From Pseudomonas fluorescens (GTDB lineage Bacteria; Pseudomonadota; Gammaproteobacteria; Pseudomonadales; Pseudomonadaceae): a stretch of 64,000 nucleotides of DNA. This document shows, piece by piece, positions 47,522-57,188 of the stretch. The notes beneath the pieces are model-generated. The model was given only the letters and a program-made list of their open reading frames with translations. It had not been told where the DNA came from and did not search any database. Position numbers and translations under genes: made by a program. Where the stretch lies: NCBI RefSeq assembly GCF_001902145.1, contig NZ_MRST01000023.1, positions 62,001 through 126,000 on the forward strand. Reading direction: 5' to 3'. Positions within the stretch are counted from its first letter, which is position 1. Each line of letters begins with the position of its first letter.

Positions 47522-50086
47522 ATGCGTATTGATCGTTTAACCAGCAAATTACAGTTGGCCTTGTCCGACTCTCAATCCTTGGCGGTGGGCCTCGACCACC
47601 CGGCCATTGAGCCTGCGCACTTGATGCAGGCACTCCTGGAACAGCAAGGTGGTTCTATCAAACCCTTGCTGATGCAGGTGGGCTTTGACGTCAACAGCCT
47701 GCGCAAGGAGTTGAGCAAAGAGCTTGACCAACTGCCGAAAATCCAGAATCCCACCGGCGACGTGAATATGTCCCAGGATCTGGCGCGCCTGCTCAACCAG
47801 GCCGACCGCTTGGCCCAGCAGAAAGGTGACCAGTTCATCTCCAGCGAACTGGTGCTGCTCGCCGCCATGGACGACAACAGCAAGCTCGGCAAATTGTTGC
47901 TGGGCCAGGGCGTGAGCAAGAAAGCCCTGGAAAACGCCATCAACAACCTGCGTGGCGGCGAGGCGGTGAACGACCCTAACCATGAGGAGTCGCGCCAGGC
48001 CCTGGACAAATACACCGTCGACCTGACCAAGCGTGCCGAAGAAGGCAAGCTGGACCCGGTGATTGGCCGTGACGACGAGATTCGTCGCACCATCCAGGTG
48101 TTGCAACGTCGCACCAAGAACAACCCGGTGTTGATCGGTGAGCCTGGCGTGGGTAAAACCGCGATTGCCGAGGGCCTGGCCCAGCGCATCATTAATGGTG
48201 AGGTGCCAGACGGCCTCAAAGGCAAGCGCCTGCTGTCTCTGGACATGGGCTCGCTGATTGCCGGAGCCAAATTCCGGGGTGAGTTCGAAGAACGCCTGAA
48301 ATCCTTGCTTAACGAGTTGTCGAAGCAGGAAGGGCAGATCATTCTGTTTATCGATGAATTGCACACCATGGTCGGCGCCGGTAAGGGCGAAGGCTCCATG
48401 GACGCCGGCAACATGCTCAAGCCCGCCTTGGCGCGGGGTGAGTTGCACTGCGTCGGTGCGACCACGCTCAACGAATACCGTCAGTACATCGAGAAGGACG
48501 CAGCCCTTGAGCGTCGCTTCCAGAAAGTACTGGTGGAAGAGCCGAGCGAAGAAGACACCATCGCGATCCTGCGTGGGCTGAAAGAGCGCTATGAGGTCCA
48601 CCATAAGGTGGCGATCACTGACGGTGCGATCATTGCGGCGGCCAAATTGAGCCATCGCTATATCACTGATCGTCAGTTGCCGGACAAGGCTATCGACCTG
48701 ATCGACGAAGCGGCCAGCCGCATCCGTATGGAGATCGACTCCAAGCCGGAAGTGCTGGATCGCCTGGATCGGCGCCTGATTCAACTGAAAGTCGAATCCC
48801 AGGCGTTGAAGAAAGAAGAAGACGAAGCGGCCAAGAAGCGCCTGGAAAAACTCCAGGAAGAAATTGCTCGCCTGGAACGCGAGTATTCGGACCTCGAAGA
48901 AATCTGGACCTCGGAAAAAGCCGAAGTACAGGGTTCGGCGCAGATCCAGCAAAAGATCGAGCAGTCCCGCCAGGAACTGGAAGCGGCGCGCCGTAAAGGC
49001 GACCTGAACCGCATGGCCGAGTTGCAGTACGGGGTGATCCCGGACCTGGAACGCAGCCTGCAGATGGTCGACCAGCACGGCAAGCCTGAAAACCAGTTGC
49101 TGCGCAGCAAGGTGACCGAGGAAGAAATTGCCGAAGTGGTCTCCAAGTGGACCGGTATTCCCGTGTCGAAGATGCTCGAAGGCGAGCGCGACAAACTGCT
49201 GAAGATGGAAAGCCTGTTGCACCAGCGCGTTATCGGCCAGGAAGAGGCGGTGGTGGCGGTGTCCAACGCGGTACGGCGTTCGCGGGCCGGTTTGTCCGAC
49301 CCGAACCGTCCAAGCGGCTCGTTCATGTTCCTCGGCCCGACCGGTGTGGGTAAGACCGAGTTGTGCAAGGCCCTGGCCGAGTTCCTCTTTGATACTGAAG
49401 AGGCCATGGTGCGGATCGATATGTCCGAATTCATGGAGAAACACTCGGTGGCTCGCCTTATCGGTGCACCACCAGGCTATGTAGGCTATGAAGAGGGCGG
49501 TTATCTGACCGAAGCCGTACGGCGCAAGCCTTACTCGGTGATCCTGCTGGATGAGGTCGAGAAGGCGCACCCGGATGTGTTCAACATCTTGCTGCAGGTG
49601 CTGGAGGATGGTCGCTTGACGGACAGCCACGGGCGTACGGTGGATTTCCGCAATACGGTGATCGTGATGACCTCCAACCTGGGGTCGGCACAGATCCAGG
49701 AATTGGTGGGTGATCGTGAAGCCCAGCGTGCGGCGGTGATGGACGCGTTGACCACGCACTTCCGTCCGGAATTCATCAACCGGGTCGATGAAGTGGTGAT
49801 CTTCGAGCCTCTGGCGCGGGATCAGATCGCGGGCATCACCGAGATTCAGTTGGGCCGCCTGCGTGGCCGCCTGGCTGAGCGCGAGCTGGACCTTGAGCTG
49901 AGCGGCGAAGCGTTGGACAAGCTGATCGCGGTCGGTTACGACCCGGTGTATGGCGCACGGCCACTCAAGCGTGCGATCCAGCGCTGGATCGAAAACCCAC
50001 TGGCGCAGCTGATTCTGTCGGGCAGCTTTATGCCTGGCACCCGTGTCACGGCGACGGTGAAAGACGACGACATCGTCTTCCATTAA
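47522..50086 (+). CDS. clpB: ATP-dependent disaggregase ClpB
   Basis: ClpB resolubilises aggregated proteins with DnaK after heat stress. The 854-residue protein has the N-domain, two AAA+ domains with Walker A motifs GEPGVGKT (about residue 205) and GPTGVGKT (about residue 605), and between them the coiled-coil M-domain (about residues 405-525, rich in Glu, Lys and Arg). No ClpP-binding loop is expected. AAAGGAAGG precedes the ATG. The sigma-32 promoter and a downstream terminator make it a single-gene heat-shock unit. Confidence 0.98.
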   Translation: MRIDRLTSKLQLALSDSQSLAVGLDHPAIEPAHLMQALLEQQGGSIKPLLMQVGFDVNSLRKELSKELDQLPKIQNPTGDVNMSQDLARLLNQADRLAQQKGDQFISSELVLLAAMDDNSKLGKLLLGQGVSKKALENAINNLRGGEAVNDPNHEESRQALDKYTVDLTKRAEEGKLDPVIGRDDEIRRTIQVLQRRTKNNPVLIGEPGVGKTAIAEGLAQRIINGEVPDGLKGKRLLSLDMGSLIAGAKFRGEFEERLKSLLNELSKQEGQIILFIDELHTMVGAGKGEGSMDAGNMLKPALARGELHCVGATTLNEYRQYIEKDAALERRFQKVLVEEPSEEDTIAILRGLKERYEVHHKVAITDGAIIAAAKLSHRYITDRQLPDKAIDLIDEAASRIRMEIDSKPEVLDRLDRRLIQLKVESQALKKEEDEAAKKRLEKLQEEIARLEREYSDLEEIWTSEKAEVQGSAQIQQKIEQSRQELEAARRKGDLNRMAELQYGVIPDLERSLQMVDQHGKPENQLLRSKVTEEEIAEVVSKWTGIPVSKMLEGERDKLLKMESLLHQRVIGQEEAVVAVSNAVRRSRAGLSDPNRPSGSFMFLGPTGVGKTELCKALAEFLFDTEEAMVRIDMSEFMEKHSVARLIGAPPGYVGYEEGGYLTEAVRRKPYSVILLDEVEKAHPDVFNILLQVLEDGRLTDSHGRTVDFRNTVIVMTSNLGSAQIQELVGDREAQRAAVMDALTTHFRPEFINRVDEVVIFEPLARDQIAGITEIQLGRLRGRLAERELDLELSGEALDKLIAVGYDPVYGARPLKRAIQRWIENPLAQLILSGSFMPGTRVTATVKDDDIVFH

Positions 50087-50108
50087 GCCCTGCGCTTGGC
50101 GCAACCAG

Positions 50109-50141
50109 AGAAGGCCCCGCATTGCGGGGCCTTTTTTTTCG
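50109..50141 (+). terminator. Rho-independent terminator after clpB
   Basis: AAGGCCCCGC-ATT-GCGGGGCCTT with a run of eight T residues, 25 bases after the clpB stop codon. Confidence 0.95.
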
Positions 50142-50271
50142 ATAGGGCGTTGAACTGTAAGGCAAAGGCTTGTAAAGTGCGCCCCGCAGCAACGTCAGCC
50201 CACGGGTTTCTTCTCCCCAAGAAGAAATCAGAAAGAAGCGCAAATCATTGTCTTAAAAGCAATTTAAAGGG

Positions 50272-50299
50272 TTGACAGGGGTTTTTAAGATTGTAGAAT
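50272..50299 (+). promoter_or_regulatory. Sigma-70 promoter of the tRNA cluster
   Basis: TTGACA (50272-50277), 16 bases, TAGAAT (50294-50299), then a GC-rich discriminator AGCGCGCCTC typical of stringently controlled stable-RNA promoters. The first tRNA begins about 75 bases downstream of the presumed start. Confidence 0.85.
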
Positions 50300-50381
50300 A
50301 GCGCGCCTCAGAGACGCTAACGTAGCGATACGGACAGGGTCGAAGAGGAAGCAACACAGCAGTAACTTTGAAATATGTAGT

Positions 50382-50457
50382 TCCGTGATAGCTCAGTCGG
50401 TAGAGCAAATGACTGTTAATCATTGGGTCCCAGGTTCGAGTCCTGGTCACGGAGCCA
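50382..50457 (+). tRNA. tRNA-Asn (GTT)
   Basis: 76 bases with encoded CCA. Anticodon GTT at 50415-50417; acceptor TCCGTGA pairs with TCACGGA; D-loop AGCTCAGTCGGTAGA and T-loop GGTTCGAGTCC are canonical. Confidence 0.97.
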
Positions 50458-50466
50458 ATTTCAAAC

Positions 50467-50543
50467 CGGGGTATAGCGCAGTCCGGTAGCGCGCCTGCTT
50501 TGGGAGCAGGATGTCGGGAGTTCGAATCCCCCTACCCCGACCA
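50467..50543 (+). tRNA. tRNA-Pro (TGG), copy 1
   Basis: 77 bases with encoded CCA. Anticodon TGG at 50501-50503 within loop TTTGGGA; acceptor CGGGGTA pairs with TACCCCG. Identical to copy 2 at 50719. Confidence 0.97.
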
Positions 50544-50548
50544 TATTT

Positions 50549-50624
50549 GGGTCGTTAGCTCAGTTGGTAGAGCAGTTGGCTTTTAACCAATTGGTCGTAG
50601 GTTCGAATCCCACACGACCCACCA
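50549..50624 (+). tRNA. tRNA-Lys (TTT)
   Basis: 76 bases with encoded CCA. Anticodon TTT at 50582-50584; acceptor GGGTCGT pairs with ACGACCC; T-loop GGTTCGAATCC. Confidence 0.97.
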
Positions 50625-50686
50625 TTTTTGAGACCAGTTAGCGCTGGAATCGAATCTTAAGATCAGAGGCCAAAAGCGCTGATCGA

Positions 50687-50714
50687 AGAAGGCGACTGAA
50701 AGGTCGCCTTTTTA
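50687..50714 (+). terminator. Terminator-like hairpin between tRNA-Lys and the second tRNA-Pro
   Basis: AAGGCGAC-TGAAAG-GTCGCCTT followed by TTTTTA. It ends only 4 bases before the second tRNA-Pro gene, so that gene either depends on read-through or has its own promoter. Confidence 0.8.
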
Positions 50715-50718
50715 TTAC

Positions 50719-50795
50719 CGGGGTATAGCGCAGTCCGGTAGCGCGCCTGCTTTGGGAGCAGGATGTCGGGAGTTCGAATCCCCCTACCCCGACCA
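50719..50795 (+). tRNA. tRNA-Pro (TGG), copy 2
   Basis: 77 bases with encoded CCA, identical in sequence to copy 1; a few flanking bases (AC before, TATT after) are also shared, as expected of a recent duplication. Confidence 0.97.
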
Positions 50796-50798
50796 TAT

Positions 50799-50838
50799 TA
50801 AAAATCCTCGTATCGAAAGATACGGGGATTTTTTTTGC
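50799..50838 (+). terminator. Rho-independent terminator of the tRNA cluster
   Basis: AATCCTCGTATC-GAAA-GATACGGGGATT followed by a run of T residues (one mismatch-type pair in the stem); it closes the tRNA operon. Confidence 0.92.
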
Positions 50839-50841
50839 CTG

Positions 50842-50943
50842 TTGTAGGAGCGAGCTTGCTCGCGAAAAACGTCAACGATAACGCGGGCTTTCTAAGTGAA
50901 CGCGCCGCCTGTGAGTTTTTCGCGAGCAAGCTCGCTCCTACAA
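50842..50943. repeat. REP doublet, GAGCGAGCTTGCTCGC type
   Basis: TTGTAGGAGCGAGCTTGCTC from 50842 and its complement ending at 50943; interior starts AACGTCAACGATAACGCG beside the left arm. It lies between the tRNA cluster and the convergent ndh gene. Confidence 0.92.
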
Positions 50944-50988
50944 GGGGCAAAATTCGCTTAACTTGCCCCTCACAGGTGTTATGCGTTG

Positions 50989-52287
50989 TTAGTGGAGTTT
51001 AAGGCGTGGCTCGGTGCCGCGGCCGATCTTGCTGCCCAGCATCAGCATCGCCGTGCGGAAGAACCCATACAGCGCCATCTGGTGCATGCGGTACAGCGAC
51101 ACGTAGAACATCCGCGCCAGCCAGCCTTCCAGCATCACACTGCCCGTCAAATTGCCCATCAGGTTACCCACCGCGGAAAAACGCGACAGCGAGATCAGCG
51201 AGCCGTAGTCGGTGTACTTGTAGGTCGGCAGCTCCTTGCCTTCAATTCGCAGCTTGAGCGATTTGGCCAGCAACGACGCCTGTTGGTGAGCCGCTTGGGC
51301 CCGTGGCGGCACATTGCGGTCGGTGCCCGGTTGCGGGCAGGCGGCGCAATCACCAAAGGCGAAGATATTTTCGTCGCGGGTGGTTTGCAGTGTTTGCAGG
51401 ACTTGCAACTGGTTGATGCGGTTGGTTTCCAGGCCGTCGATGTCCTTGAGGAAACCGGGTGCGCGGATACCGGCCGCCCAGACCTTGAGGCTGGCCGGAA
51501 TCACCTGGCCGCTGCTGGTGATCAAGGCGTCGGCAGTTACTTCACTGACCGCCGAGTTGGTCAGTACCGTCACCCCTAGTTTTTCCAGGGTCTTGTGCAC
51601 CGGCCCACCGATCCGCTCCGGCAGTGCAGGCAATACCCGCGGGCCGGCTTCAATCAGGGTGATGTGCATGTTTTCTGGCTTGATGCGGTCCAGGCCATAC
51701 GCGGCCAGCTCATGGGCGGCGTTATGCAGTTCGGCGGCCAACTCGACCCCGGTGGCACCGGCGCCCACGATGGCGACGCTGATCTGTTCAACGGCGTCGG
51801 TCTGCCCGGCATGGGCGCGCAGGTAGTGGTTGAGCAGTTGCTGGTGGAAGCGCTCGGCCTGCTTGCGGGTATCGAGGAATAGGCAATGTTGCGCTGCGCC
51901 CTCAGTGCCGAAGTCGTTGGTAGTGCTGCCTACCGCAATCACCAGGCTGTCATAGCCCAGCACGCGGGCAGGCACCAGTTCGCGGCCTTCTTCGTCGAGG
52001 GTGGCGGCCAGCTGGATTTTCTTCTGCTCACGATCAAGCCCGCTCATGCGCCCTAGCTGGAACTCGAAGTGGTTCCATTTCGCCTGGGCAACATAGTTGA
52101 GTTCGTCTTCAGATGAGTTCAGTGAGCCGGCCGCCACTTCGTGCAGTAACGGCTTCCAGATGTGGGTCAGGTTGGTGTCGACCAGCGTGATGCTGGCCTT
52201 GCCACGCTTGCCCAGGGTCTTACCCAGGCGGGTAGCCAACTCCAGGCCGCCGGCACCGCCGCCGACGATAATAATACGATGGGTCAT
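50989..52287 (-). CDS. ndh: Type II NADH dehydrogenase
   Basis: A single-subunit, non-proton-pumping NADH:quinone oxidoreductase on the cytoplasmic face of the inner membrane. The 432-residue protein has the FAD motif RIIIVGGGAGGLELATRLG, the NADH motif VAIVGAGATGVELAAELHNA, ENIFAFGDCAACPQPG and a C-terminal amphipathic, membrane-associating region (GWLARMFYVSLYRMHQMALY). The ATG at 52287 was preferred to a TTG 15 bases upstream. It is transcribed towards the tRNA cluster. Confidence 0.94.
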   Translation of the reverse strand: MTHRIIIVGGGAGGLELATRLGKTLGKRGKASITLVDTNLTHIWKPLLHEVAAGSLNSSEDELNYVAQAKWNHFEFQLGRMSGLDREQKKIQLAATLDEEGRELVPARVLGYDSLVIAVGSTTNDFGTEGAAQHCLFLDTRKQAERFHQQLLNHYLRAHAGQTDAVEQISVAIVGAGATGVELAAELHNAAHELAAYGLDRIKPENMHITLIEAGPRVLPALPERIGGPVHKTLEKLGVTVLTNSAVSEVTADALITSSGQVIPASLKVWAAGIRAPGFLKDIDGLETNRINQLQVLQTLQTTRDENIFAFGDCAACPQPGTDRNVPPRAQAAHQQASLLAKSLKLRIEGKELPTYKYTDYGSLISLSRFSAVGNLMGNLTGSVMLEGWLARMFYVSLYRMHQMALYGFFRTAMLMLGSKIGRGTEPRLKLH

Positions 52288-52347
52288 GGGGGTATCTCGC
52301 AAGGCTAAAAGAAATCGGAGCAGTTACCCTCGCGAGCGCCAGGCGGC

Positions 52348-52521
52348 TCATAGCGTCAGGTAACTCAACAGGCGGCTCAGCGCACCGAGCCCGATTACCA
52401 CGACCAGCACCACGCAGAGGAGCAGCCACGGCCGGAAAGGCTTGCGCTCGACTCTGTGCTGGGAAAGTCGCAGGTACTCTTCGACACGCTCTTGGTCATC
52501 GGGTTTCAGGCGGCTGGTCAT
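52348..52521 (-). CDS. DUF3094-type small membrane protein
   Basis: A 57-residue protein: a charged N-terminus (MTSRLKPDDQERVEEYLRLS) then a single membrane segment (PWLLLCVVLVVVIGLGAL). It fits the DUF3094 family of small Pseudomonas membrane proteins upstream of ndh; function unknown. The start was set at the internal ATG matching the family; 9 extra residues are possible. Confidence 0.78.
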   Translation of the reverse strand: MTSRLKPDDQERVEEYLRLSQHRVERKPFRPWLLLCVVLVVVIGLGALSRLLSYLTL

Positions 52522-52575
52522 AAAGGCCTCGTCAGGTAGACGTTGCAAAGGGGCGCCACGTTACAGCCAGGGGCA

Positions 52576-53205
52576 TCAAAGGCTGATGCCGACATCAAAC
52601 ACTATGCTGCGGCCCAGGTTGTTGCGCAAGAAATCCGGTGCGTCCGGGTGCGCGAACAACACCCGGGCGAAGGTTGGACCCACCAGTGACAGCGAGCGCC
52701 AGCCCTGGCGCAGGTATTCGGTCGGCGGCGGAAAATGGCTGTTGAGGTCCAGTACTTCGCGCTTGAGACTGGTAAACGCAATGAGGTCCAACTCCCCCAA
52801 GTCCATGCCGCGTTCTTTGTAGTTGTGAGCTTTTTTACGCAGTGTGGGGGCCAGGCGCAGGAGAAACTCATGGGCGGGGATGCGCCGTGGCTTGGCTTCG
52901 CGCCGTACCAGTTGGCTCAAGGAGAAAGCACTGCGCCTGCGCAGCAGCTCATCGCGCCACTCGTCGTTCAGGCGGCGGCCCTCGTCCAGCACAAAAAAGA
53001 CCTCGAAGCTGGCGTCGCGAAACAACACGTCGGGCGGCTCCTGGCCCGCTGCGTGGAACTCTTCGACACGGTAGGGCACGTTCAAGCCTTGCAACAGGCG
53101 CTGGCAGACCCAACGCTCACGCTCCCACTTGCGGGCATTGGACAGAAACGCATTGGCTTGTTCGGCTGCTACGGTGAGCAGGCGCAAATAATCTGAGTCA
53201 TCCAT
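52576..53205 (-). CDS. DUF1780 domain-containing protein
   Basis: A 209-residue soluble protein of the Pseudomonas DUF1780 family (PA4535 type, for which a structural-genomics model exists as I recall). It is rich in Arg and Leu: NARKWERERWVCQRLLQGLN, PPDVLFRDASFEVFFVLDEG. A distant nuclease-like fold has been suggested but catalytic residues are not evident to me. It is divergent from the CbiM-like membrane protein and upstream of the DUF3094 gene on the same strand. Confidence 0.78.
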   Translation of the reverse strand: MDDSDYLRLLTVAAEQANAFLSNARKWERERWVCQRLLQGLNVPYRVEEFHAAGQEPPDVLFRDASFEVFFVLDEGRRLNDEWRDELLRRRSAFSLSQLVRREAKPRRIPAHEFLLRLAPTLRKKAHNYKERGMDLGELDLIAFTSLKREVLDLNSHFPPPTEYLRQGWRSLSLVGPTFARVLFAHPDAPDFLRNNLGRSIVFDVGISL

Positions 53206-53333
53206 AGTCGCAGCTTAGCGTCCAAATGATGACCACAGGAAGTCTTGCCTTAAAACGCGGGTGTAGAATGCTGACGTGAAGCAGGCCCAAGGACGAGGTG
53301 TGTGGTGAGGTTTTTGGTAAAGGCAGAGCATCC

Positions 53334-54023
53334 GTGATCAGTGCAGCGGTTCTGGCACCCCAGACTCTCGGCTTCGGCTGGCTGGTGTATGCGCCCGTGG
53401 TGATGTGGGCGATCCTGCGCTCGCCATGGGTGGAGCTGTTTGCCGACCGTCGGCGCCAGCATTTGCTGTTCGGTACGGTGTTCGCGCTGTTCATGCTGTG
53501 GCTGGTGCGGCGGGATTTCGATACTGGCGTGTCCTACCACTTTATCGGCATGACCGCCGTGACCTTGCTGCTGGATTGGCCGCTGGCAATCGTCGGAGGC
53601 TTTGCCGCCCAGCTTGGCTTGATGCTGTTGGGGCGCCAGGACCTGGCCGCGCTTGGCATCAATGGCCTGCTGCTGATCGTGCTGCCAGTGCTGGTCACCG
53701 AAGGGTGCGCTCTGTTGGTAGAACGGGCGCAGCCGCGAAACCCCTTTGTGTATATCTTCTGTTCGGGTTTTTTTGCTGCCGCACTGTCGGCATTGCTGTG
53801 CCTGTTGGCCGGCCTGGGCCTGTTGTGGTTCGACGGTCTTTTTGCGATGCCTGAGTGGTTGGAAGATTTTGTCGGTTACCTATGGCTGATCATCTTTCCC
53901 GAAGCCTTCATCAACGGCATGGTCATCAGCGCGCTGGTGGTGTTTTGCCCGGAATGGCTGGAGACGTTCAACCGTACCCGCTACCTCTCGGCGCCGTGGA
54001 AGGACGACGATTCGCGGCGTTGA
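53334..54023 (+). CDS. CbiM-like energy-coupling-factor permease family membrane protein
   Basis: A 229-residue integral membrane protein with about six or seven hydrophobic segments, for example FGWLVYAPVVMWAILRS and LIVLPVLVTEGCALLVERAQ. It resembles the CbiM/NikM-type S component of ECF transporters (cobalt or nickel uptake), but the N-terminal metal-binding Met-His of CbiM is not seen and no CbiQ or CbiO gene is nearby, so transport function is unproven. The GTG at 53334 preceded by AAAGG was chosen; a GTG at 53298 is an alternative. Confidence 0.65.
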   Translation: MISAAVLAPQTLGFGWLVYAPVVMWAILRSPWVELFADRRRQHLLFGTVFALFMLWLVRRDFDTGVSYHFIGMTAVTLLLDWPLAIVGGFAAQLGLMLLGRQDLAALGINGLLLIVLPVLVTEGCALLVERAQPRNPFVYIFCSGFFAAALSALLCLLAGLGLLWFDGLFAMPEWLEDFVGYLWLIIFPEAFINGMVISALVVFCPEWLETFNRTRYLSAPWKDDDSRR

Positions 54024-54087
54024 TCCAGGTCAAATGCCAGGCAGCGGCGCGGGCCCATGCTCTGCAAAATTTTCAGGAGCACGGATC

Positions 54088-54303
54088 ATGAGTGTGTACG
54101 AGTGGGCACGGCAGGAGTTGCGCAGAAGCCAGGATGCAGCGCAGGAAATCGGTTTTGACCCCGGCTTGACCTTGCGCGCCATGCTCAGTGCGGTGGTGCA
54201 GCAAAGCAAGGGTGTACGCAGTTTTGAAGACCTGGCCGACGAGTTGCAATACCTTGCAGAAAACCTCGACGACCAGCAGGAATATGCCTTTATGCGGCCT
54301 TAG
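54088..54303 (+). CDS. Conserved hypothetical protein
   Basis: A 71-residue acidic protein beginning [20 protein letters not shown], with predicted helices and no recognised domain. AGGAGC precedes the ATG at 54088. It follows the CbiM-like gene by 64 bases on the same strand, and its stop overlaps the end of the convergent yacG gene. It is probably a conserved Pseudomonas protein; no function can be proposed. Confidence 0.7.
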   Translation: MSVYEWARQELRRSQDAAQEIGFDPGLTLRAMLSAVVQQSKGVRSFEDLADELQYLAENLDDQQEYAFMRP

Positions 54304-54500
54304 TGGCGCGGCGGCAGGTCTTCGGAAAACAGTTCATCTTCGGCGTCAGGGGCCACGGGAATCTTGTGTTCTTCAGCGGCCCAGGCACCCAGGTCGATAA
54401 GCTTGCAGCGGTCCGAGCAGAACGGCCGGTTGGGGTTGGTCGCTTTCCATTCCACGGGTGCACCGCAGGTTGGGCAGTCGACGGTCAAGGGTTGGCTCAT
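54300..54500 (-). CDS. yacG: DNA gyrase inhibitor YacG (zinc protein)
   Basis: A 66-residue zinc-binding protein with the CPTC...FCSDRC ligand set ([13 protein letters not shown] and [14 protein letters not shown]). E. coli YacG binds GyrB and inhibits gyrase. The ATG overlaps the coaE stop (ATGA), which fixes the start; a longer frame was rejected. coaE-yacG linkage is widely conserved. Confidence 0.93.
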   Translation of the reverse strand: MSQPLTVDCPTCGAPVEWKATNPNRPFCSDRCKLIDLGAWAAEEHKIPVAPDAEDELFSEDLPPRH

Positions 54501-55120
54501 GATCGGCCTCCACGCAAAGTAAGGTAAAAGTGGTGCAGTCGCTCGACCTCGCTGTGCAGCCACACGAGGTCCTTATCGTTGACCAGCACGTCATCGGCAT
54601 GGTTCAGGCGGTCTTCGCGGCTGGACTGGGCCTTGAGAATCGCCTGCACCTGTTGTTCGCTGATGCCGTCGCGCTGCAGGGTACGCTGAATCTGCAGCGA
54701 TTGCGGCACGTCGATCACCAGGATGCGTTGGGTCATGCTGTACTGCCCGGACTCGATCAGCAGCGGCGACACCAGGATCGCGTAGGGTGATTGGGCGCGG
54801 GCCAGGTGGCTGCGAATTTCCTCGGCGATCAGCGGGTGCAGCAAGGCTTCCAGCCACAGGCGCTCTTGTGGGATCTCAAAGATCAGTTTGCGCAGCGCGG
54901 CACGGTCCAGTTGGCCGTCGGGTTGCAGCACGCTGGCGCCGAAATGTTCGGCGATGCGTGCCAGGGCCGGGCGGCCAGGCTCGACGACCCAGCGCGCGGC
55001 ATGATCGGCATCCACCAGGTCGATGCCCAGCTTGATAAAGTGCTCGGCCGCAGCGCTTTTGCCGCTGCCAATGCCGCCCGTGAGCCCAAGAATCCAGGGT
55101 GTTGCAACAGAAGTGGTCAT
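54497..55120 (-). CDS. coaE: Dephospho-CoA kinase
   Basis: CoaE phosphorylates dephospho-CoA, the last step of coenzyme A synthesis. The 207-residue product has the P-loop [16 protein letters not shown] at the N-terminus, [13 protein letters not shown] and a LLIESGQY segment. Its ATG overlaps the pilD stop codon (ATGA at 55120-55117). The pilD-coaE-yacG order is the usual one in pseudomonads. Confidence 0.96.
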   Translation of the reverse strand: MTTSVATPWILGLTGGIGSGKSAAAEHFIKLGIDLVDADHAARWVVEPGRPALARIAEHFGASVLQPDGQLDRAALRKLIFEIPQERLWLEALLHPLIAEEIRSHLARAQSPYAILVSPLLIESGQYSMTQRILVIDVPQSLQIQRTLQRDGISEQQVQAILKAQSSREDRLNHADDVLVNDKDLVWLHSEVERLHHFYLTLRGGRS

Positions 55121-55983
55121 CTGAAACCGACAGACTGCAAATAGAAGTCGGTTATTTGACCACCCCAGAGCAATGCAATCCAGCCGGCAATTGCCAGGCA
55201 GGGGCCAAACGGCATCGGTGCTGACGCCTGGGCCTTGCGCAAACGCAGCAGGATCAGCCCGGCAAACACGCCCAGCAGCGAGGCCATCAGCAGCGTCATC
55301 GGCAGAATCTGCCAGCCGCCCCAGGCTCCCAGCAAGGCCAATAACTTGAAGTCGCCATGGCCCATGCCGTCTTTGCCGGTGGCCAGCTTGAACAGCCAGA
55401 ACAGGCACCACAAGCTCATGTAGCCGATGATCACGCCCCACACTGCATCGGGCAGTGGCGTCAGCAGGTCAGCACTGTTGAGCATCAGCCCCAGCCATAG
55501 CAGCGGCAGCACCAGCACATCCGGCAGCAGTTGGTGGTCCAGATCAATCAGGCTCATGCCCAGCAAGCCCCAACTCAACAGCATCACCGCGCCGGCTTGC
55601 CAGCCGAAGCCGAAGTGCCAGGCGACAGCGGTTGAGATCAGCGCGCACGCGAGTTCGGTGAGGGGGTAGCGCAGGCCGATGGGGGCGCGGCAGTGGGCAC
55701 AACGCCCCCGGAGCAGCAGGTAGCTGAGCACCGGGATATTTTCCCAAGGTCGAATCGGTTGATTACAGTGCGGGCAGCAGGAGTTCGGGTGCATCAGGTT
55801 ATAGGCCGGCCCACCGGGCTCGGCTGGCAGGTCGAGAATCTCATGGGCCTGGGCACGCCATTCCCGCTCGAGCATTTTGGGCAGGCGCCACGCCAGCACA
55901 TTGAGGAAGCTGCCGACGATCAGGCCCAACACCAGCGCCAGGCCAACAAACGCCCAGGGATGTTCGCTCAGCAGCAGGCTCAA
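55117..55983 (-). CDS. pilD: Prepilin peptidase / N-methyltransferase PilD
   Basis: PilD is an inner membrane aspartic protease that cleaves and methylates type IV prepilins and type II secretion pseudopilins. The 288-residue protein has the four-cysteine zinc motif ([12 protein letters not shown] and RCAHC), the first active aspartate in [11 protein letters not shown] and the second in the GxGD motif [12 protein letters not shown], plus about eight membrane helices. It would process PilA, the minor pilins and FimT encoded in this window. Overlaps pilC and coaE by 4 bp each. Confidence 0.96.
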   Translation of the reverse strand: MSLLLSEHPWAFVGLALVLGLIVGSFLNVLAWRLPKMLEREWRAQAHEILDLPAEPGGPAYNLMHPNSCCPHCNQPIRPWENIPVLSYLLLRGRCAHCRAPIGLRYPLTELACALISTAVAWHFGFGWQAGAVMLLSWGLLGMSLIDLDHQLLPDVLVLPLLWLGLMLNSADLLTPLPDAVWGVIIGYMSLWCLFWLFKLATGKDGMGHGDFKLLALLGAWGGWQILPMTLLMASLLGVFAGLILLRLRKAQASAPMPFGPCLAIAGWIALLWGGQITDFYLQSVGFR

Positions 55984-57188
55984 AACGCCGTCCCCAATTG
56001 GAACACCGGCAGGTACATGGCGATTACCAGCGCGCCGACAACTCCCCCCAATACGACCATGATCAGCGGCTCCATCAGGCTGGTGAGGTTGTCGACCAAG
56101 GTATCCACGTCTGACTCGTAGTGGTTCGCGACTTTTTCCAACATGCGGTCCAGGGTGCCGGACTCCTCCCCGATTGCGGTCATCTGGATCGCCATGCCTG
56201 GGAACAGGCCGCTGTTATGCATTGATTGATTCAACGGCATGCCTGTGGATACATCTTGGCGCATACGTTCGATTGCCTGTTTAAAGGGGCCATTGCCGAC
56301 GGCGCCGGCCACCGAACCCAATGCCTGTACCAGAGGGACGCCCGCCGCAAAGGTGGTGGAAAGTGTGCGAGCGTAGCGAGCAACCGCAGATTTGTGCAGC
56401 AGTTTGCCTGCCACGGGCACTTTCAACAAACCCGCCGCCAGCCAATGGCGAAACCCCGGGTAAGTTCGATAGGCGTGGCGCACCGCGACGAGCGCAGCGC
56501 CCATGCCCAGCCCCAGCATCCACCACGCCTGCTGCAGCAGTTCCGAGAGCGCAATGACCGCCAGGGTAAACCCCGGCAATTGGCCGTTGACCCCGGCGAA
56601 CAAGTTCTGGAACTGCGGCACCACGTGGATCAACAGCACTGTGCTCACCCCTGTGGCAATTACCAGTACCGCGACAGGGTAGGTCATGGCTTTCTTGATC
56701 CTGGTTTTGAGCCGTTGGCTTTTTTCCAGATGAATCGCCACGCGCTCGAGCAAGGTTTCCAGGGCGCCGGCTATTTCGCCAGCTGCTACCAGATTGCAAT
56801 ACAACTCATCGAAGTAGCGGGGATATTGACGCAGGGCAGCGGCCAAGGGGTGGCCGCTGGCAATGTGCTGTTTCAACGCCTTCACCAGTTCGCGCAGCTG
56901 TGGGTTTTCGACGCCTTCGCTGATGATGTCGAAGGCTTGCAGCAGCGGGATGCCGGCTTTGAGCAAGGTGGCCAACTGGCGAGTGAACAGGGCGATATCT
57001 GCAGGCGTTATTCGCGTCTTGAAGATGTGTAAACCGTAAGACTTCTTGCGCACACGCTCAGGACAGATCCCTTGCTGGCGCAGTTGTACCTTGATCAGCG
57101 CGAGGTTATGGCCGGCGATTTGCCCGGATACCCGGCGCCCTTTGCGGTTGATGCCTTCCCAGGCATAGATTGTTGAAGTGTCGTTCAT
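55980..57188 (-). CDS. pilC: Type IV pilus inner membrane platform protein PilC
   Basis: PilC is the inner membrane core of the pilus machine, contacting the extension and retraction ATPases. The 402-residue sequence has the two GspF-type repeats (QLATLLKAGIPLLQAFDII in the first, TLSTTFAAGVPLVQALG in the second) and three membrane segments. The start was taken as the ATG giving MNDTSTIYAWEG. It is divergent from pilA with no pilB gene between, which is unusual compared with pilABCD of P. aeruginosa. Confidence 0.94.
   Translation of the reverse strand: MNDTSTIYAWEGINRKGRRVSGQIAGHNLALIKVQLRQQGICPERVRKKSYGLHIFKTRITPADIALFTRQLATLLKAGIPLLQAFDIISEGVENPQLRELVKALKQHIASGHPLAAALRQYPRYFDELYCNLVAAGEIAGALETLLERVAIHLEKSQRLKTRIKKAMTYPVAVLVIATGVSTVLLIHVVPQFQNLFAGVNGQLPGFTLAVIALSELLQQAWWMLGLGMGAALVAVRHAYRTYPGFRHWLAAGLLKVPVAGKLLHKSAVARYARTLSTTFAAGVPLVQALGSVAGAVGNGPFKQAIERMRQDVSTGMPLNQSMHNSGLFPGMAIQMTAIGEESGTLDRMLEKVANHYESDVDTLVDNLTSLMEPLIMVVLGGVVGALVIAMYLPVFQLGTAF

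Noticed and set aside
47549..50122. An 857-residue open frame antisense to clpB
   Set aside because: Same reason: it is a shadow of a strong coding sequence.
50625..50686. A small gene or RNA between tRNA-Lys and the second tRNA-Pro
   Set aside because: Only a trailer and the terminator hairpin are visible; no tRNA or reading frame is supported.
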